In this document: positions 16,812 to 25,317 of the stretch, piece by piece
Position numbering within the stretch: the first letter of the stretch is position 1
Layout: every line of letters starts with the position of its first letter
Origin: a virus
DNA: 45,802 bases
Strand: one strand, 5' to 3'
IMG/VR virus record: IMGVR_UViG_3300026484_000025
Span: 1 to 45,802 of that record
The notes under the pieces: model-generated
What the model was told of the DNA's origin: nothing
The model's input: the letters and a program-made list of their open reading frames with translations, nothing else
Databases searched by the model: none
Program-made: the position numbers and the translations under genes

Positions 16812-18529
16812 TTATACAGAGTCATCATTAATTACTACCATACCAGTAGGATTAAGTGCACCCATACCTAAAGCATAGAAGCTTGTAAGTTGAAAACCTA
16901 ATCTACGGAAATCATAGTTAGACTCTGACTGGATGTCCATAGCTTTGACTACACCTGCTACATCTTTAGTAAACATAAGTGCAATTAGTTTAGTATTAGT
17001 TACTTTATCTAAGTGGTTAGTCCAACCAATAGAGAAACCTGCTACTTGTCTAATCATACCTGTATCAATACCACCATTGTTAGAAGTATAATCTGCATTA
17101 ACACCTCTAGTAGATTGTACAATATTATAGTAGTCTTCTGGGGCTACAATTACAGAAGGTGTGTCCGTAACATTCTTAGCATTAAGCTCAGATTTACCTG
17201 CATATAATGCTGCAATAATTACATCACCTTTAGTTTGTGCATCTGTTGCTGCATCATACCCTGTTGCTACAATAGTAGATGCTGCCTTTTGTCCTGGAAG
17301 TGGTGTCATTGCTGGTACATCATTACCAATCAATTTAAATACATCCTTATCAATCTTAGTAGCTAGTACTTGACCTGATTGAAATGCAAGCTCACCACGA
17401 ACCTCATACTGTGCTAACTTCTCATCTAATGTATCTAGAAAATGTGAATGTACATATCTAGTAGATACTGTAATTGTTACTTCATCATTAGCAAGTACTT
17501 TAGAAATTACTTCCTCACCTCTAACATGTGTTTGGATATCTGCTTCAAGAGCTTCTCCAGTTACAATAACCTTGTATTAAACATAGTTTGTTAGGCTATG
17601 CCCATTATTTCTAATGCTATATATTTCTATATAGAGTAGACTATATCTTAATTATACTTATCAATATAAATAGTTAGGTTTTGTAGTATCTGTTTATCTT
17701 CTTTTAATAAACCTAGAGCTGTATTACAATTTGAACATAAGAGTCCTCTTGCTTCTCCTGTAGAATGGTTGTGGTCTACTACTAAAGCTCTATCACTAGG
17801 TAATTTACACCCATAACAGACATTGCCTTGTTCTTTTAGTTTTCTTGTATACCATTTTAAATCTACCCCATACTTGTTTATAAGTTGTTTTTCTCTTACA
17901 CAGAGTTTACATTCTCTTCTGTACCCTGTCTTGTTTTTATAGTAGTCTGATAATGGTTTAACTATGCCACATCTAATACATTTCCATGTCTCAAATGTGC
18001 TCCATACACTTCTTCTATCTAAACAACCACAAGATTTATAAACATTTCCTGAGTCTATTCTTTTCTCTACATCTCTATCACAATAGTCACAATGGAATAA
18101 TCCAAATCTTCTATTATGTTTTCCTACTTTTCTTTTCCCTAAATCTTTTATTAATTTCATTTATATGTACTCCTATTTAGTATGTCATATTATAGTATAA
18201 TTCACTCTATTTCCATTCACTTGAATGTACTCCTTAAAGGATAGTCGTTGAACCACACCCACTTGGGCTTATCGGCTGCTGATTGTCTTCATCTTAGTTT
18301 GTTAAGAGTTTCCAGCAATTAAGAGTGTTTACCCACAACTTATTGTAGTAGCTTGTTATGCTGCTAAAGCTAATTGTGCTGTTTTCCCTCCTGAGATTGT
18401 TCTAGACTTAATTAATCCTAGTCCTACATTCTTCTCACGGAATGTTTTAATTACTTCACCTGTATAGAGCTTTAATGCTGTACTTAGTGCTGTGTCTTTA
18501 TTTGGTAATGTTGCTGTCATTGTTGCCAA
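16812..18529 (-). CDS. Major capsid protein, split by a group I intron
   Basis: Two exons. Exon 1 runs from a TTG start at 18529 to about 18368 (54 codons, MATMTATLPN...SGGKTAQLA). Exon 2 runs from about 17570 to 16812 (252 codons), giving 306 residues (T7 gp10A: 345). Exon 1 matches the T7 capsid start in kind (MASMT...SSGKSAQ). Exon 2 supplies RGEE..., NDEVTITV, LDEKLAQYEVRGELA, parallel to PGEN, EKVITI and DAMNHYDVRSEY. Joined at the predicted splice site the frame reads QLA-[V/F]IVTGEALEAD. TTG is chosen because AGGAG lies eight bases upstream of it; the next ATG is too distant. It would form the icosahedral shell. It lies between scaffold and tubular A. Confidence 0.85.
17571..18367 (-). 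ncRNA. Group I intron (IA-like) in the capsid gene
   Basis: All four core elements are readable on the minus strand, in order: AATTGCTGGAAACTC (18306-18320), AATCAGCAGCC (18274-18284), GTTCAACGACTAT (18241-18253) and AAGATATAGTCT (17638-17649). GACTAT of the third pairs with ATAGTC of the fourth (P7). The intron start has AUAACAAGCUA (18349-18359). Its 3' half pairs with exon 1 UAGCU(U) and its 5' half with exon 2 (G)UUAU, giving P1 and P10. A P2 hairpin (CUACAA-UAAG-UUGUGG) follows. Ends are set within one base by this pairing, the U before and G at the end of the intron, and the need to keep frame. The endonuclease gene sits in the P8 loop. Confidence 0.9.
17648..18160 (-). CDS. Intron-encoded endonuclease VII-type HNH homing endonuclease
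   Basis: A 170-residue protein with several zinc CxxC pairs in the N-terminal half (CDYC, CGC, CIRC, CKLC) and a C-terminal endonuclease VII/HNH core: CYGC, then VVDHNHSTGEARGLLCSNCN (about 128-147). The Asp-His pair and downstream Asn are the expected catalytic/metal residues. It is preceded by AGGAG, and its TAA stop overlaps the P7 3' strand of the intron. It would cut intron-less capsid alleles and spread the intron. Confidence 0.88.
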   Translation of the reverse strand: MKLIKDLGKRKVGKHNRRFGLFHCDYCDRDVEKRIDSGNVYKSCGCLDRRSVWSTFETWKCIRCGIVKPLSDYYKNKTGYRRECKLCVREKQLINKYGVDLKWYTRKLKEQGNVCYGCKLPSDRALVVDHNHSTGEARGLLCSNCNTALGLLKEDKQILQNLTIYIDKYN

Positions 18530-18734
18530 TTGTATATCTCCTGCCTGTAATAGGACTTATTATATAGTTAATTACTATATTATATGCTTAGTACATGTTG
18601 TACCACCTCTAATTCAAACTGTTTGTTTTAGAGTTATCTGTTTACTTCTTACCTTAGTAAGCTCTCTCAGGCTCAAAGGAACATCACATGGAGAGAGGGA
18701 TGGGATGCTCCTGTGAACCCCCAATAGGGGACTC
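18530..18734 (-). promoter_or_regulatory. Scaffold-capsid intergenic region with inverted repeats
   Basis: The 205-base leader of the capsid gene has no open frame of note. It holds three symmetric elements: CCCC-TATT-GGGG (18719-18730); the palindromic CTCTAAaaCAAACaGTTTGaaTTAGAG pattern (18607-18633, lower case unpaired); and ATATAGT-AATTA-ACTATAT (18562-18580), close to the capsid ribosome site AGGAG. T7 has its strongest promoter in this gap. No copy of the phage promoter motif of this genome is found here, so the hairpins may act on mRNA stability or translation. Confidence 0.45.
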
Positions 18735-19553
18735 TTAAAATATGTTTGACTTACTCATTTTAGTATCTACTGCTTCCCTAAACTTTGGATTGTTCTGATA
18801 CTCAGGGCTCCCAATGTCTTTAAAGAACTCTTCTTGAGATGAGTATCCTTTGGAAGGAGAGTTAGTAGGTGTATTACTATGAATAGGACCCTCTAGTGTA
18901 TTACCAGAAGAGTCATATTCAGCATATAGACCTTTAAGAATAGCTTGTTGTACTGCTTTAGGAGAATTAGATAGGCTATTATTAATAGCTGCTACTTCCT
19001 CTGATGTTTTAGTCTCTTTAGACCAAGCAGCTACAGCTTTAAACTTCTCCTTTCCTCCTCCTAGAGGCTCAATAATTTCATTAAGTGTTTTCTCTTGTTT
19101 ATACTTTTGAAATTCTTTCTGCTCTTTGTAGTTGCTAACTTCTTTATCTACAGTAGCTTTATCATACCCTAGTTTCTCTAATTCAGAATACTCTTCATCT
19201 GAGAGTGTACCATTATCTTCTAAAGATTTAGAGTATTTAGAGTACTGCTCTTCTGTAAGTTCTACTTCACCTGGAGGCTCTTCATCGCCTTCTGGTGACT
19301 CCTCTCCTTGAGGTGCAGTACCTCCTTCCTCCTCAACAGCCTTACTTTGCATTTTCTCTAATTCAATATAAGACTTAGCAATTTCTTCTGCTGATTTACC
19401 AGTAAACTTATCAGGCATTACAAACTCAGTAGTATCACTTGGAAGCTGTACTTCTTCTGTACTCTCTTCTCCTGATACTGTTTGTGTAATCTCCCCTTCA
19501 TCTAATACAATAGATTGCTCCTCTGTTGCTTGAATGTGCTCTCCTTCTGCCAT
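18735..19553 (-). CDS. Capsid scaffolding protein, T7 gp9-like
   Basis: A 272-residue very acidic protein (runs of Glu/Ser/Gly, e.g. EEQSIVLDEGEITQTVSGEE) with a helical C-terminal part ending SPEYQNNPKFREAVDTKMSKSNIF. Acidic, low-complexity N-terminus plus basic helical tail, and its position between portal and capsid, identify the scaffold. T7 gp9 is 307 residues. It directs procapsid assembly and leaves before packaging. The ribosome site AAAAGGAGAG lies inside the end of the 41-residue gene upstream. Confidence 0.85.
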   Translation of the reverse strand: MAEGEHIQATEEQSIVLDEGEITQTVSGEESTEEVQLPSDTTEFVMPDKFTGKSAEEIAKSYIELEKMQSKAVEEEGGTAPQGEESPEGDEEPPGEVELTEEQYSKYSKSLEDNGTLSDEEYSELEKLGYDKATVDKEVSNYKEQKEFQKYKQEKTLNEIIEPLGGGKEKFKAVAAWSKETKTSEEVAAINNSLSNSPKAVQQAILKGLYAEYDSSGNTLEGPIHSNTPTNSPSKGYSSQEEFFKDIGSPEYQNNPKFREAVDTKMSKSNIF

Positions 19554-19556
19554 CTG

Positions 19557-19682
19557 TTACTCTCCTTTTTGTTTTGTTGGCTTAGCTCTAGTCTTAGTTG
19601 ATTTAGGTTTATTTAATCCTACTAAGTACTTATTATATTCTTCCCAACTATTAAATTCATATCTTTCTTTCTTTTGTATCAT
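19557..19682 (-). CDS. 41-residue basic protein between portal and scaffold genes
   Basis: The frame starts at ATG 19682, one base after the portal stop, with GGAG upstream, and ends at TAA 19557. The peptide is MIQKKERYEF..., ending KPTKQKGE, with nine or more lysines. Its last codons contain the ribosome site of the scaffold gene, so the frame may serve to couple portal and scaffold translation. I do not recognise a family. Similar tiny frames are common between these genes in T7-like phages. Confidence 0.5.
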   Translation of the reverse strand: MIQKKERYEFNSWEEYNKYLVGLNKPKSTKTRAKPTKQKGE

Positions 19683-21236
19683 TTACTGTGCTCCTTGTTT
19701 CTGCTGTTCTATCTGCATCTGACCATTAAGTTCTTGCTGTTGCATAGCTTGTTGCTGTTGCATAGCTTGTTGTTGTTCAGCTTGTATTTGTTCATTAGAC
19801 TTTACTATATCATTAGGGTCTAGGCCAAGTGATGTTGCAATAGCTGCTAAGTATTTAGGCACATCAAGGTATGTTGCTACCACTTCAGGCCCTAACTGTG
19901 CTATAGATTGTAACATAGTATTCATATTCTGGAAGTCTCTTTCTCTAGAGATAGCACTAATACCAGTAGTAACACTAGGAATAGTGAACTTTAATACATC
20001 AGGTTGCATCTCTTGCAGTATTAGTGTAACTACAGGTTTCTGAAACTCTGCTGCTAATACTGAGTATACACCACCTAATGTAGACTCTAACTCTGAGGCT
20101 GTAGCTCTTACTTCAGTAGCAGTTGTTCTTTCTGAGTCTCTTACTTGTCCTGACATCATCATAAATGCTTTAGCTATTCTTTGTTCTAATTGGTGCATGA
20201 GGCTTAATGGTACTTGTAAATCTGCTCCTTTATTTACTTGTAATGAAGTAACCTCTCTCTCTAAGTCTCCTAATACAAACTCACCATTCTGTGCATTGTT
20301 TAAGTCTTCTACTTTAAGAGAGCTTCCAGGCTTAAGACCAAATAGATGCATAGCTGAAATACCTGCTCCTTCTACAATAGTCTGAGTAAGCCCTTCAAGG
20401 CTTCTAAAATCTCCTAGGTATTGTTGTACTAACCCTCTACCATAATCTTCATTATTAACAGTAGACCACCTAAGTATTAAGTAAGGTAGTTTATCTTCAG
20501 TATAGGTCTTCTCAGTTCCTTCAATAATCTCTCCGTTAATCTCTTGAAATACAATATACTTATTCATTGCTTCTCTTACAATCATAGTATAGACATTTAC
20601 TTGCTTCTCTTTAGAGGACTCATTTACCCTACTCTCTGTCTCTTCATTATTTAAACCTAATTGTTCTATTACTTTCTTAGGCAGTGTCTCAGTACTCATA
20701 GTTTCTTTAATACAAGCAGTTAGCATATTACCTACATAATCTCTTTGTACTACATACTGATAAGGACTAAATACTTTAAAGCTTCCATTAGGTACTTTAT
20801 AAAGCATAGAGTTACCTGTAATAATTAATAATTTAATAGCCTCATAGATAGGAACCCTCATAGACTTCTGATTAATATACTCTACTACATCCTTCTCTAC
20901 TTTAGCTAACTCTGTATCTAATTGTGACATCTCATCATTATTTAAATCTTTTACAGCATCAATATCAGGTAAGAGTCTAAAAAATACACCAGTAGGTGGG
21001 AGTAAAGCTAGTAGTAGTTTACTAGCTAGTGCATTAACTGCTGAAGCTCCTATACTATTGTATGGTGTAGGTAGTGTAGTACTTTGGTCATTATCTTCTA
21101 CAGGGAATATGTAAGGTAATGTAAGTTGTGAAGAGTCTTGCCATTCTTGTTCTAAGGAGTTTCTTATTCTCTCATTATTAGAGTACCAATCTTTTGCTAG
21201 ACCATACTCATCATGTAGTTCTTTATTAGTTTTCAT
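19683..21236 (-). CDS. Portal (head-tail connector) protein, T7 gp8-like
   Basis: A 517-residue protein. MKTNKELHDEYGLAKDWYSNNERIRNSLEQEWQ at the start (in parts), then NALASKLLLALLPPTGVFFRL, MLYKVPNG and GQVRDSERTTATEVRATASELE are hallmarks of podoviral T7-type portals. The C-terminus is Gln/Met-rich (QQQAMQQQ), as in T7 gp8. I choose ATG 21236, which has TAGGAG nine bases upstream, over the further upstream in-frame ATG at 21260 that overlaps the previous gene. The dodecamer forms the packaging vertex. Confidence 0.92.
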   Translation of the reverse strand: MKTNKELHDEYGLAKDWYSNNERIRNSLEQEWQDSSQLTLPYIFPVEDNDQSTTLPTPYNSIGASAVNALASKLLLALLPPTGVFFRLLPDIDAVKDLNNDEMSQLDTELAKVEKDVVEYINQKSMRVPIYEAIKLLIITGNSMLYKVPNGSFKVFSPYQYVVQRDYVGNMLTACIKETMSTETLPKKVIEQLGLNNEETESRVNESSKEKQVNVYTMIVREAMNKYIVFQEINGEIIEGTEKTYTEDKLPYLILRWSTVNNEDYGRGLVQQYLGDFRSLEGLTQTIVEGAGISAMHLFGLKPGSSLKVEDLNNAQNGEFVLGDLEREVTSLQVNKGADLQVPLSLMHQLEQRIAKAFMMMSGQVRDSERTTATEVRATASELESTLGGVYSVLAAEFQKPVVTLILQEMQPDVLKFTIPSVTTGISAISRERDFQNMNTMLQSIAQLGPEVVATYLDVPKYLAAIATSLGLDPNDIVKSNEQIQAEQQQAMQQQQAMQQQELNGQMQIEQQKQGAQ

Positions 21237-21246
21237 TATAATACTC

Positions 21247-21621
21247 CTATAGTTGAACACCAGTAGATGAAGGGGATGAAGCTGTAGTATTACTAGTACT
21301 AGAAGTCAGTGGAATTTGAAGTCCTCTTGTTCCTAGTTTCTTTTTGTTTACTGCACTTTCACCACTTGTTGCATCTGTATTAGCTTCTTTAGCTTTAGAT
21401 AATTGTCCTCCTACTGAAGTAGTTGTTTCCATCTTAGTAGGTGCAACTATTTGGTCCCCACCTGTTGTATCCCCACTAAATAGGTCTCCAATGCTTCCAA
21501 GTAAAGAACCTGCTGTACCTCCTAAGAACCCTCCTAATGCACTACTTCCTCCTGCTGCTGCAAAAGCCTCTTCTCTTGTTAAGCCATCAAACTCTAATCT
21601 ATCCATTACCCATTTAATCAT
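21247..21621 (-). CDS. Small virion/tail protein at T7 gp7.3 position
   Basis: A 124-residue protein. A Gly/Ala-rich segment (GGSSALGGFLGGTAGSLLG, about 24-42) is followed by Ser/Thr-rich disordered sequence and the motif KKKLGTRGLQIPL near residue 95. This tail motif and the site right before the portal gene match gp6.7/gp7.3-type proteins, which are minor virion components needed for tail assembly. It starts two bases after the stop of the 56-residue gene upstream, with AGAGGAG in front. Confidence 0.55.
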   Translation of the reverse strand: MIKWVMDRLEFDGLTREEAFAAAGGSSALGGFLGGTAGSLLGSIGDLFSGDTTGGDQIVAPTKMETTTSVGGQLSKAKEANTDATSGESAVNKKKLGTRGLQIPLTSSTSNTTASSPSSTGVQL

Positions 21622-21622
21622 T

Positions 21623-21793
21623 CTATTTAATCTCCTCTTCTTGTAATAAGTCTACTTTTAATTTAATTTTTAATTGTTCTATTAGTATTCTCTGTCCTAC
21701 AAGTATACCAAGTTCGTAAGAGTCTACTCTAGATGTAGGTATCTTATCAGGATAGGCCGCATCAAGCCACTGTATTAGTTGTAGTGTCTCCAT
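21623..21793 (-). CDS. 56-residue hypothetical protein
   Basis: The frame starts at ATG 21793 after GGGGAGG and stops at TAG 21623. The peptide begins METLQLIQWLDAAYPDKIP and ends in a charged helix (LKVDLLQEEEIK). It overlaps the previous gene by 32 bases in another frame and leads directly into the gp7.3-like gene. Good ribosome site and tight packing support it as real. Unknown function; perhaps a small virion or assembly factor. Confidence 0.6.
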   Translation of the reverse strand: METLQLIQWLDAAYPDKIPTSRVDSYELGILVGQRILIEQLKIKLKVDLLQEEEIK

Positions 21794-22049
21794 CTTCTTC
21801 CTCCCCTATTACTTCTACCTCTAATGTACTCTCATCTACTATTGGTATAATTCTTTCTTCAAATATATCTCCTGGTGCTCTAGCATTTTCTAGTAAAGTA
21901 CCATCCTTTTTAGCTGTTATATAAGACCCTACAATATTTAACAAGAAAGGAATATCTATCTTGCCTTTTGTAATTTCTTCTGCTTCTTGCATACTATTAA
22001 AAGCTGATGTTAGTAAGTCTTCTAATTGTTCACCTCTTTTTATTATCAT
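21762..22049 (-). CDS. 95-residue hypothetical protein, first gene of late operon
   Basis: A small acidic protein (MIIKRGEQLEDLLTSAFNSM...) with helical N-terminus and a Glu/Asp/Thr-rich tail. It is the first frame after the late phage promoter at 22183-22210, with an AAGGAGAGG ribosome site. No family recognised. Position corresponds to the 6.5-7 region of T7, which holds small genes just before the virion block. Confidence 0.65.
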   Translation of the reverse strand: MIIKRGEQLEDLLTSAFNSMQEAEEITKGKIDIPFLLNIVGSYITAKKDGTLLENARAPGDIFEERIIPIVDESTLEVEVIGEEEDGDTTTNTVA

Positions 22050-22182
22050 ATTACCTCTCCTTGTGTGTCCTCCTAAAGTCGGACTGTTATCTTAGGGGAT
22101 AGCTTATAGGTATACTACTACACTATCTGTAATAACTTTACTAATACTAATGTATTGTAATATATACCCTCCCCTTGCTCTT

Positions 22183-22210
22183 TCTGTATTAGTCGTAGAC
22201 TTCCTACATT
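22183..22210 (-). promoter_or_regulatory. Phage RNA polymerase promoter (late genes)
   Basis: On the minus strand AGGAAG is followed by TCTACGACTAATACAGAA. The core TACGACT equals the recognition part of the T7 promoter (TACGACTCACTATAG), followed by a shorter AATACAG spacer. Near-identical copies are at 32665, 40692 and 43117. It overlaps the nrdB stop codon and is followed by a leader of about 130 bases to the first structural-operon gene. Confidence 0.8.
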
Positions 22211-23181
22211 GCTCTTAACTCTTCCCAACTCCCTTGTAGGCTCCCTTTAGTATAGTCAGTAACTTTTCCTTCAAAGAAGTTAGTTAGTACTGTTCCTGTT
22301 AAGTCCTCCATAAATGGTAGTGGGTTATTCTCTATCTCATAGTTAGCTTTGAACCCAATCAACTTCAGTCTTTGGTCTGCTATATACTTAATATACTCTT
22401 TTACTACTTCATTTTCCATATGAGGAGGACTAAGTGTGTCCACTAATTCACATTCCTTCTTTACTAGTTCTCTTGTTGCTTTGTATATTCTCTTCTTAAT
22501 TGTATCATCAAAGTGTTCTGTGTTCTCTTCTACAAATGTTCTAAATAACCAACTGTTAGATATTACATGCTGTTCCTCATCTTTAATAGACCACTCTACA
22601 ATAGTCCCTAGTCCCTTATATTTGTTCTCTGTTTGATACTTTAGCAACATAGCAAACTGTGCAAATAGACTAACACCCTCAGTAAGTGTAGCATATACAG
22701 CTAACATGTACATAATGTCTTGTATGTATTGCTTCTCTGAAAACTCTTCATAGTCTTCTAACTTCTTAACTTGACTATTAACTACAAAGTCAATCTTGTC
22801 TACCATCTGCTCATCCTCCAAATACTCACTATAGAACTCATCAGGAAACCCTAATGTCTCAGTGAACAGAGAGTAGGCTGCTATGTGTGTGCTCTCTCTA
22901 TCTGCATTACCTCTAAGCATCATAGAGACTTCAGTAGGCTTAAATATTCTAAGTAGTACATCATACCCATGTCCTACCTCTACATCATTCTGAGTAAAGA
23001 GTCTCATTACTTGTGTAATAAACTCCTTCTCTTCCTCCTTAGCTCTACTAAAGTCCTGCACATCATCTGCTAAAGGGACCTCTGAGTAATGCCATACCAT
23101 CTTGTCATGTGTCTCCCAATGCTCAAAGGCTTGGGGATACTTCATAGGCTTAAACACTCTACTTGTTTTTAGTAAACTCAT
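22204..23181 (-). CDS. nrdB: Ribonucleotide reductase class I, small subunit (NrdB-like)
   Basis: A 325-residue ferritin-like protein. Iron ligands are visible: a Glu/Asp in the first helix (EEKEFITQVMRLFTQND), ESTHIAAYSLF near residue 95 (E-x-x-H with Tyr four residues after the His, the radical Tyr position), EGVSLF and DEEQHV for the second half. It holds the tyrosyl radical for NrdA and supplies dNTPs. Its start overlaps the end of the HNH gene at 23159, and its stop codon lies in the late promoter. Confidence 0.92.
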   Translation of the reverse strand: MSLLKTSRVFKPMKYPQAFEHWETHDKMVWHYSEVPLADDVQDFSRAKEEEKEFITQVMRLFTQNDVEVGHGYDVLLRIFKPTEVSMMLRGNADRESTHIAAYSLFTETLGFPDEFYSEYLEDEQMVDKIDFVVNSQVKKLEDYEEFSEKQYIQDIMYMLAVYATLTEGVSLFAQFAMLLKYQTENKYKGLGTIVEWSIKDEEQHVISNSWLFRTFVEENTEHFDDTIKKRIYKATRELVKKECELVDTLSPPHMENEVVKEYIKYIADQRLKLIGFKANYEIENNPLPFMEDLTGTVLTNFFEGKVTDYTKGSLQGSWEELRAM

Positions 23182-23578
23182 TGTCTCTCTCCTTTCTTAA
23201 TCTTTCATGCTCTATATAGTGGCAGTGCTTACATAAGAATACACACTTATCTATCTCTGTTTGTATCTTATCAAATGTAGTATTACCTACCATCTTAGAT
23301 ATTTCATACTCCTTAGTGGTTGGGTCTAAATGGTGCCAATCAAATGGAGCTGTACTGTTATGACTGAAGCCACACCATGAGCACTCAAGCCCTGTCAATG
23401 CTGCTATCAAATCTAAGCTGTTCTTCCTTTGTTGTTTTTTATATTTATTGTTACACTCTTTACACTCATTCCTTCTACCATATGGTAGCCTAGTATCCTT
23501 ACAGAATAACTCTAGCTCCTCCTCATTCTCTGCTGTCTTAGGGCAGGACCTACATCTCCTTAACTGCAACTTAGACAT
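23159..23578 (-). CDS. HNH endonuclease overlapping both nrdA and nrdB
   Basis: A 139-residue protein with an N-terminal zinc pair (CRSC...CKECNNKYKKQQ) and a C-terminal HNH domain: CSWCG, DWHHLDPTTKEYEISKM, then CVFLCKHCHYIEHE. Such HNH proteins often act as free-standing homing endonucleases. It overlaps nrdA by 19 bases and nrdB by 23 bases, so it is neatly inserted and translationally coupled between the two reductase genes. Target is not known; the flanking nrd genes are the likely site. Confidence 0.8.
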   Translation of the reverse strand: MSKLQLRRCRSCPKTAENEEELELFCKDTRLPYGRRNECKECNNKYKKQQRKNSLDLIAALTGLECSWCGFSHNSTAPFDWHHLDPTTKEYEISKMVGNTTFDKIQTEIDKCVFLCKHCHYIEHERLRKERDNEFTKNK

Positions 23579-25317
23579 GTGTCTACTTCTAATTCTATTC
23601 TATCTTGTTTCCCTACAGATGCTCTCTGTATTGATTTACTTCTTACATAATACAAGGACTTAAGACCTTTCTCCCAAGCACTCATATGTACATCATATAA
23701 TGTCTTAACATGTATATCAGCAGGTAAGAATAGATTAGTACTAATACCTTGTGTGATATGTGGTTGCATCTTAGCTACATTATCTATAATAGCCATAGGA
23801 TTAATCTCAAAGGCTGTCTTGAACACTTCCTTATCTTCTTGACTCAACCAAGCTAAATGTTGTACTGAGCCTCCTGCTTTATTTATAGACTTCCATTGTT
23901 CTTTAATCCATTCTCCTTGGTATATTGTATTACCTGGACCTGCTTCACTGTTAATATACTCCTCCATAATTTGTTCTAAATACTTATTAGTAATAGTATA
24001 ACTACCTATATTGGTCTTAGCTGTATAGATATTAGATACTCTAGGGTCAATACCAGGTGAAGATAGATTACATAGTGTACTAATACTAGCAGTAGGAGCA
24101 ATAGAAGTTACATTAACATTCCTCTTATATTTACTAATCCTAGCTGTACCTTTTTCTCTTCCTAGTTTTTCATTAGAAATTTGAAGTGTATCATCTATAT
24201 GTTTAAACATCTTAGCAGTAATATAGCCTGTACTGAGAGACTGCATAGGAAGCCTGTGAGCTTGTAAATAGCTATGGTAACCCATTACACCTATACCAAT
24301 ACTTCTTTCCTCTATGGCACCTCTACGGGCTCTCTGGAACCCTTCCTTATCTTCTGTTAAATCAATAAAGGATTGTAGTACATTATCAGTAAATCTATGT
24401 ATGTCTTCTAAGAATAATTCATCTTTTGACCACTCATCATAGTACTCTAAGTTTACTGAAGTTAAACAACATACACCTGATGTATTCTCATCTGTATGTA
24501 GCATAATCTCACTGCATAAGTTACTAGTCTTAACTTCTCTCTCATGCTGATAATACTCATTAGGTAGATTATTGTTGGCCGTATCTTTAAAGAATAGATA
24601 AGGCTCACCTGTCTCTACTCTACTAATAAGTATCTTTTTCCAAAAATCAAAGGCATCTATAGTAGATACAATCTTATGTGTCTTAGGACTTATAAGGTTC
24701 CATTTCTCTCTATCAGCTACAGCAAACATGAAGTCATTAGTAATAGTTACACCATGATGTATGTTAGGGCTTCTTCTCTCAGAGTCTCCTGTTGGTCTTC
24801 TGATATCTATAAACTCCATAATCTCAGGGTGTGATACATCTAAGTATACAGCTTGTGAAGCTCTTCTAAGTCCACCTTGAGAGACAGCAAGTGTTGTACT
24901 ATCAGAGACCTTGATGAATGGGATAATCCCTGATGACTTTCCACCTCCTTTAATACTCTCTCCAATACCTCTAATGTTACTCCATGTTGTACCAATGCCA
25001 CCACCATATGAACCAAGCCAGTTGTTTTCTTCCCAAGTATCAAAGATACCTGCTTTACTATCAGTAACTTCATTTGTATAACATGAGATTGGTAGCCCCT
25101 TACTAGGCAACCCTCCATTACTGGCGATAGGTGTAGAGGGGTGGAACCAATAACTTCTAAGGTAAGATGCAACTCTTTTCTTATGGCTTGCATCATCCGT
25201 ATATGCCCCAGTAATTCTATCAACCCACTCATCATAGTTCTCTTTTCCATTAAAATATCTCTCCTTATACATCTCCTGTGAGTAGGCAGGGAGCCCATCC
25301 CATCCTCTACCCTTCAT
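23560..25317 (-). CDS. nrdA: Ribonucleotide reductase class I, large subunit (NrdA-like)
   Basis: A 585-residue catalytic subunit without the N-terminal ATP-cone. PISCYTNEV gives the first redox Cys, NLCSEI (about residue 265) the Asn-Cys-Glu active site, and the C-terminus ends CLSCS for thioredoxin-type re-reduction. It reduces ribonucleoside diphosphates with NrdB. I choose ATG 25317, with AAGGG eight bases upstream, over a GTG at 25335; it overlaps the exonuclease stop by 11 bases. Lack of the ATP-cone would remove dATP feedback. Confidence 0.9.
   Translation of the reverse strand: MKGRGWDGLPAYSQEMYKERYFNGKENYDEWVDRITGAYTDDASHKKRVASYLRSYWFHPSTPIASNGGLPSKGLPISCYTNEVTDSKAGIFDTWEENNWLGSYGGGIGTTWSNIRGIGESIKGGGKSSGIIPFIKVSDSTTLAVSQGGLRRASQAVYLDVSHPEIMEFIDIRRPTGDSERRSPNIHHGVTITNDFMFAVADREKWNLISPKTHKIVSTIDAFDFWKKILISRVETGEPYLFFKDTANNNLPNEYYQHEREVKTSNLCSEIMLHTDENTSGVCCLTSVNLEYYDEWSKDELFLEDIHRFTDNVLQSFIDLTEDKEGFQRARRGAIEERSIGIGVMGYHSYLQAHRLPMQSLSTGYITAKMFKHIDDTLQISNEKLGREKGTARISKYKRNVNVTSIAPTASISTLCNLSSPGIDPRVSNIYTAKTNIGSYTITNKYLEQIMEEYINSEAGPGNTIYQGEWIKEQWKSINKAGGSVQHLAWLSQEDKEVFKTAFEINPMAIIDNVAKMQPHITQGISTNLFLPADIHVKTLYDVHMSAWEKGLKSLYYVRSKSIQRASVGKQDRIELEVDTCLSCS

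Noticed and set aside
24840-25298. A 152-codon minus-strand frame inside nrdA
   Set aside because: It is a shadow of nrdA in another frame, with no family features.
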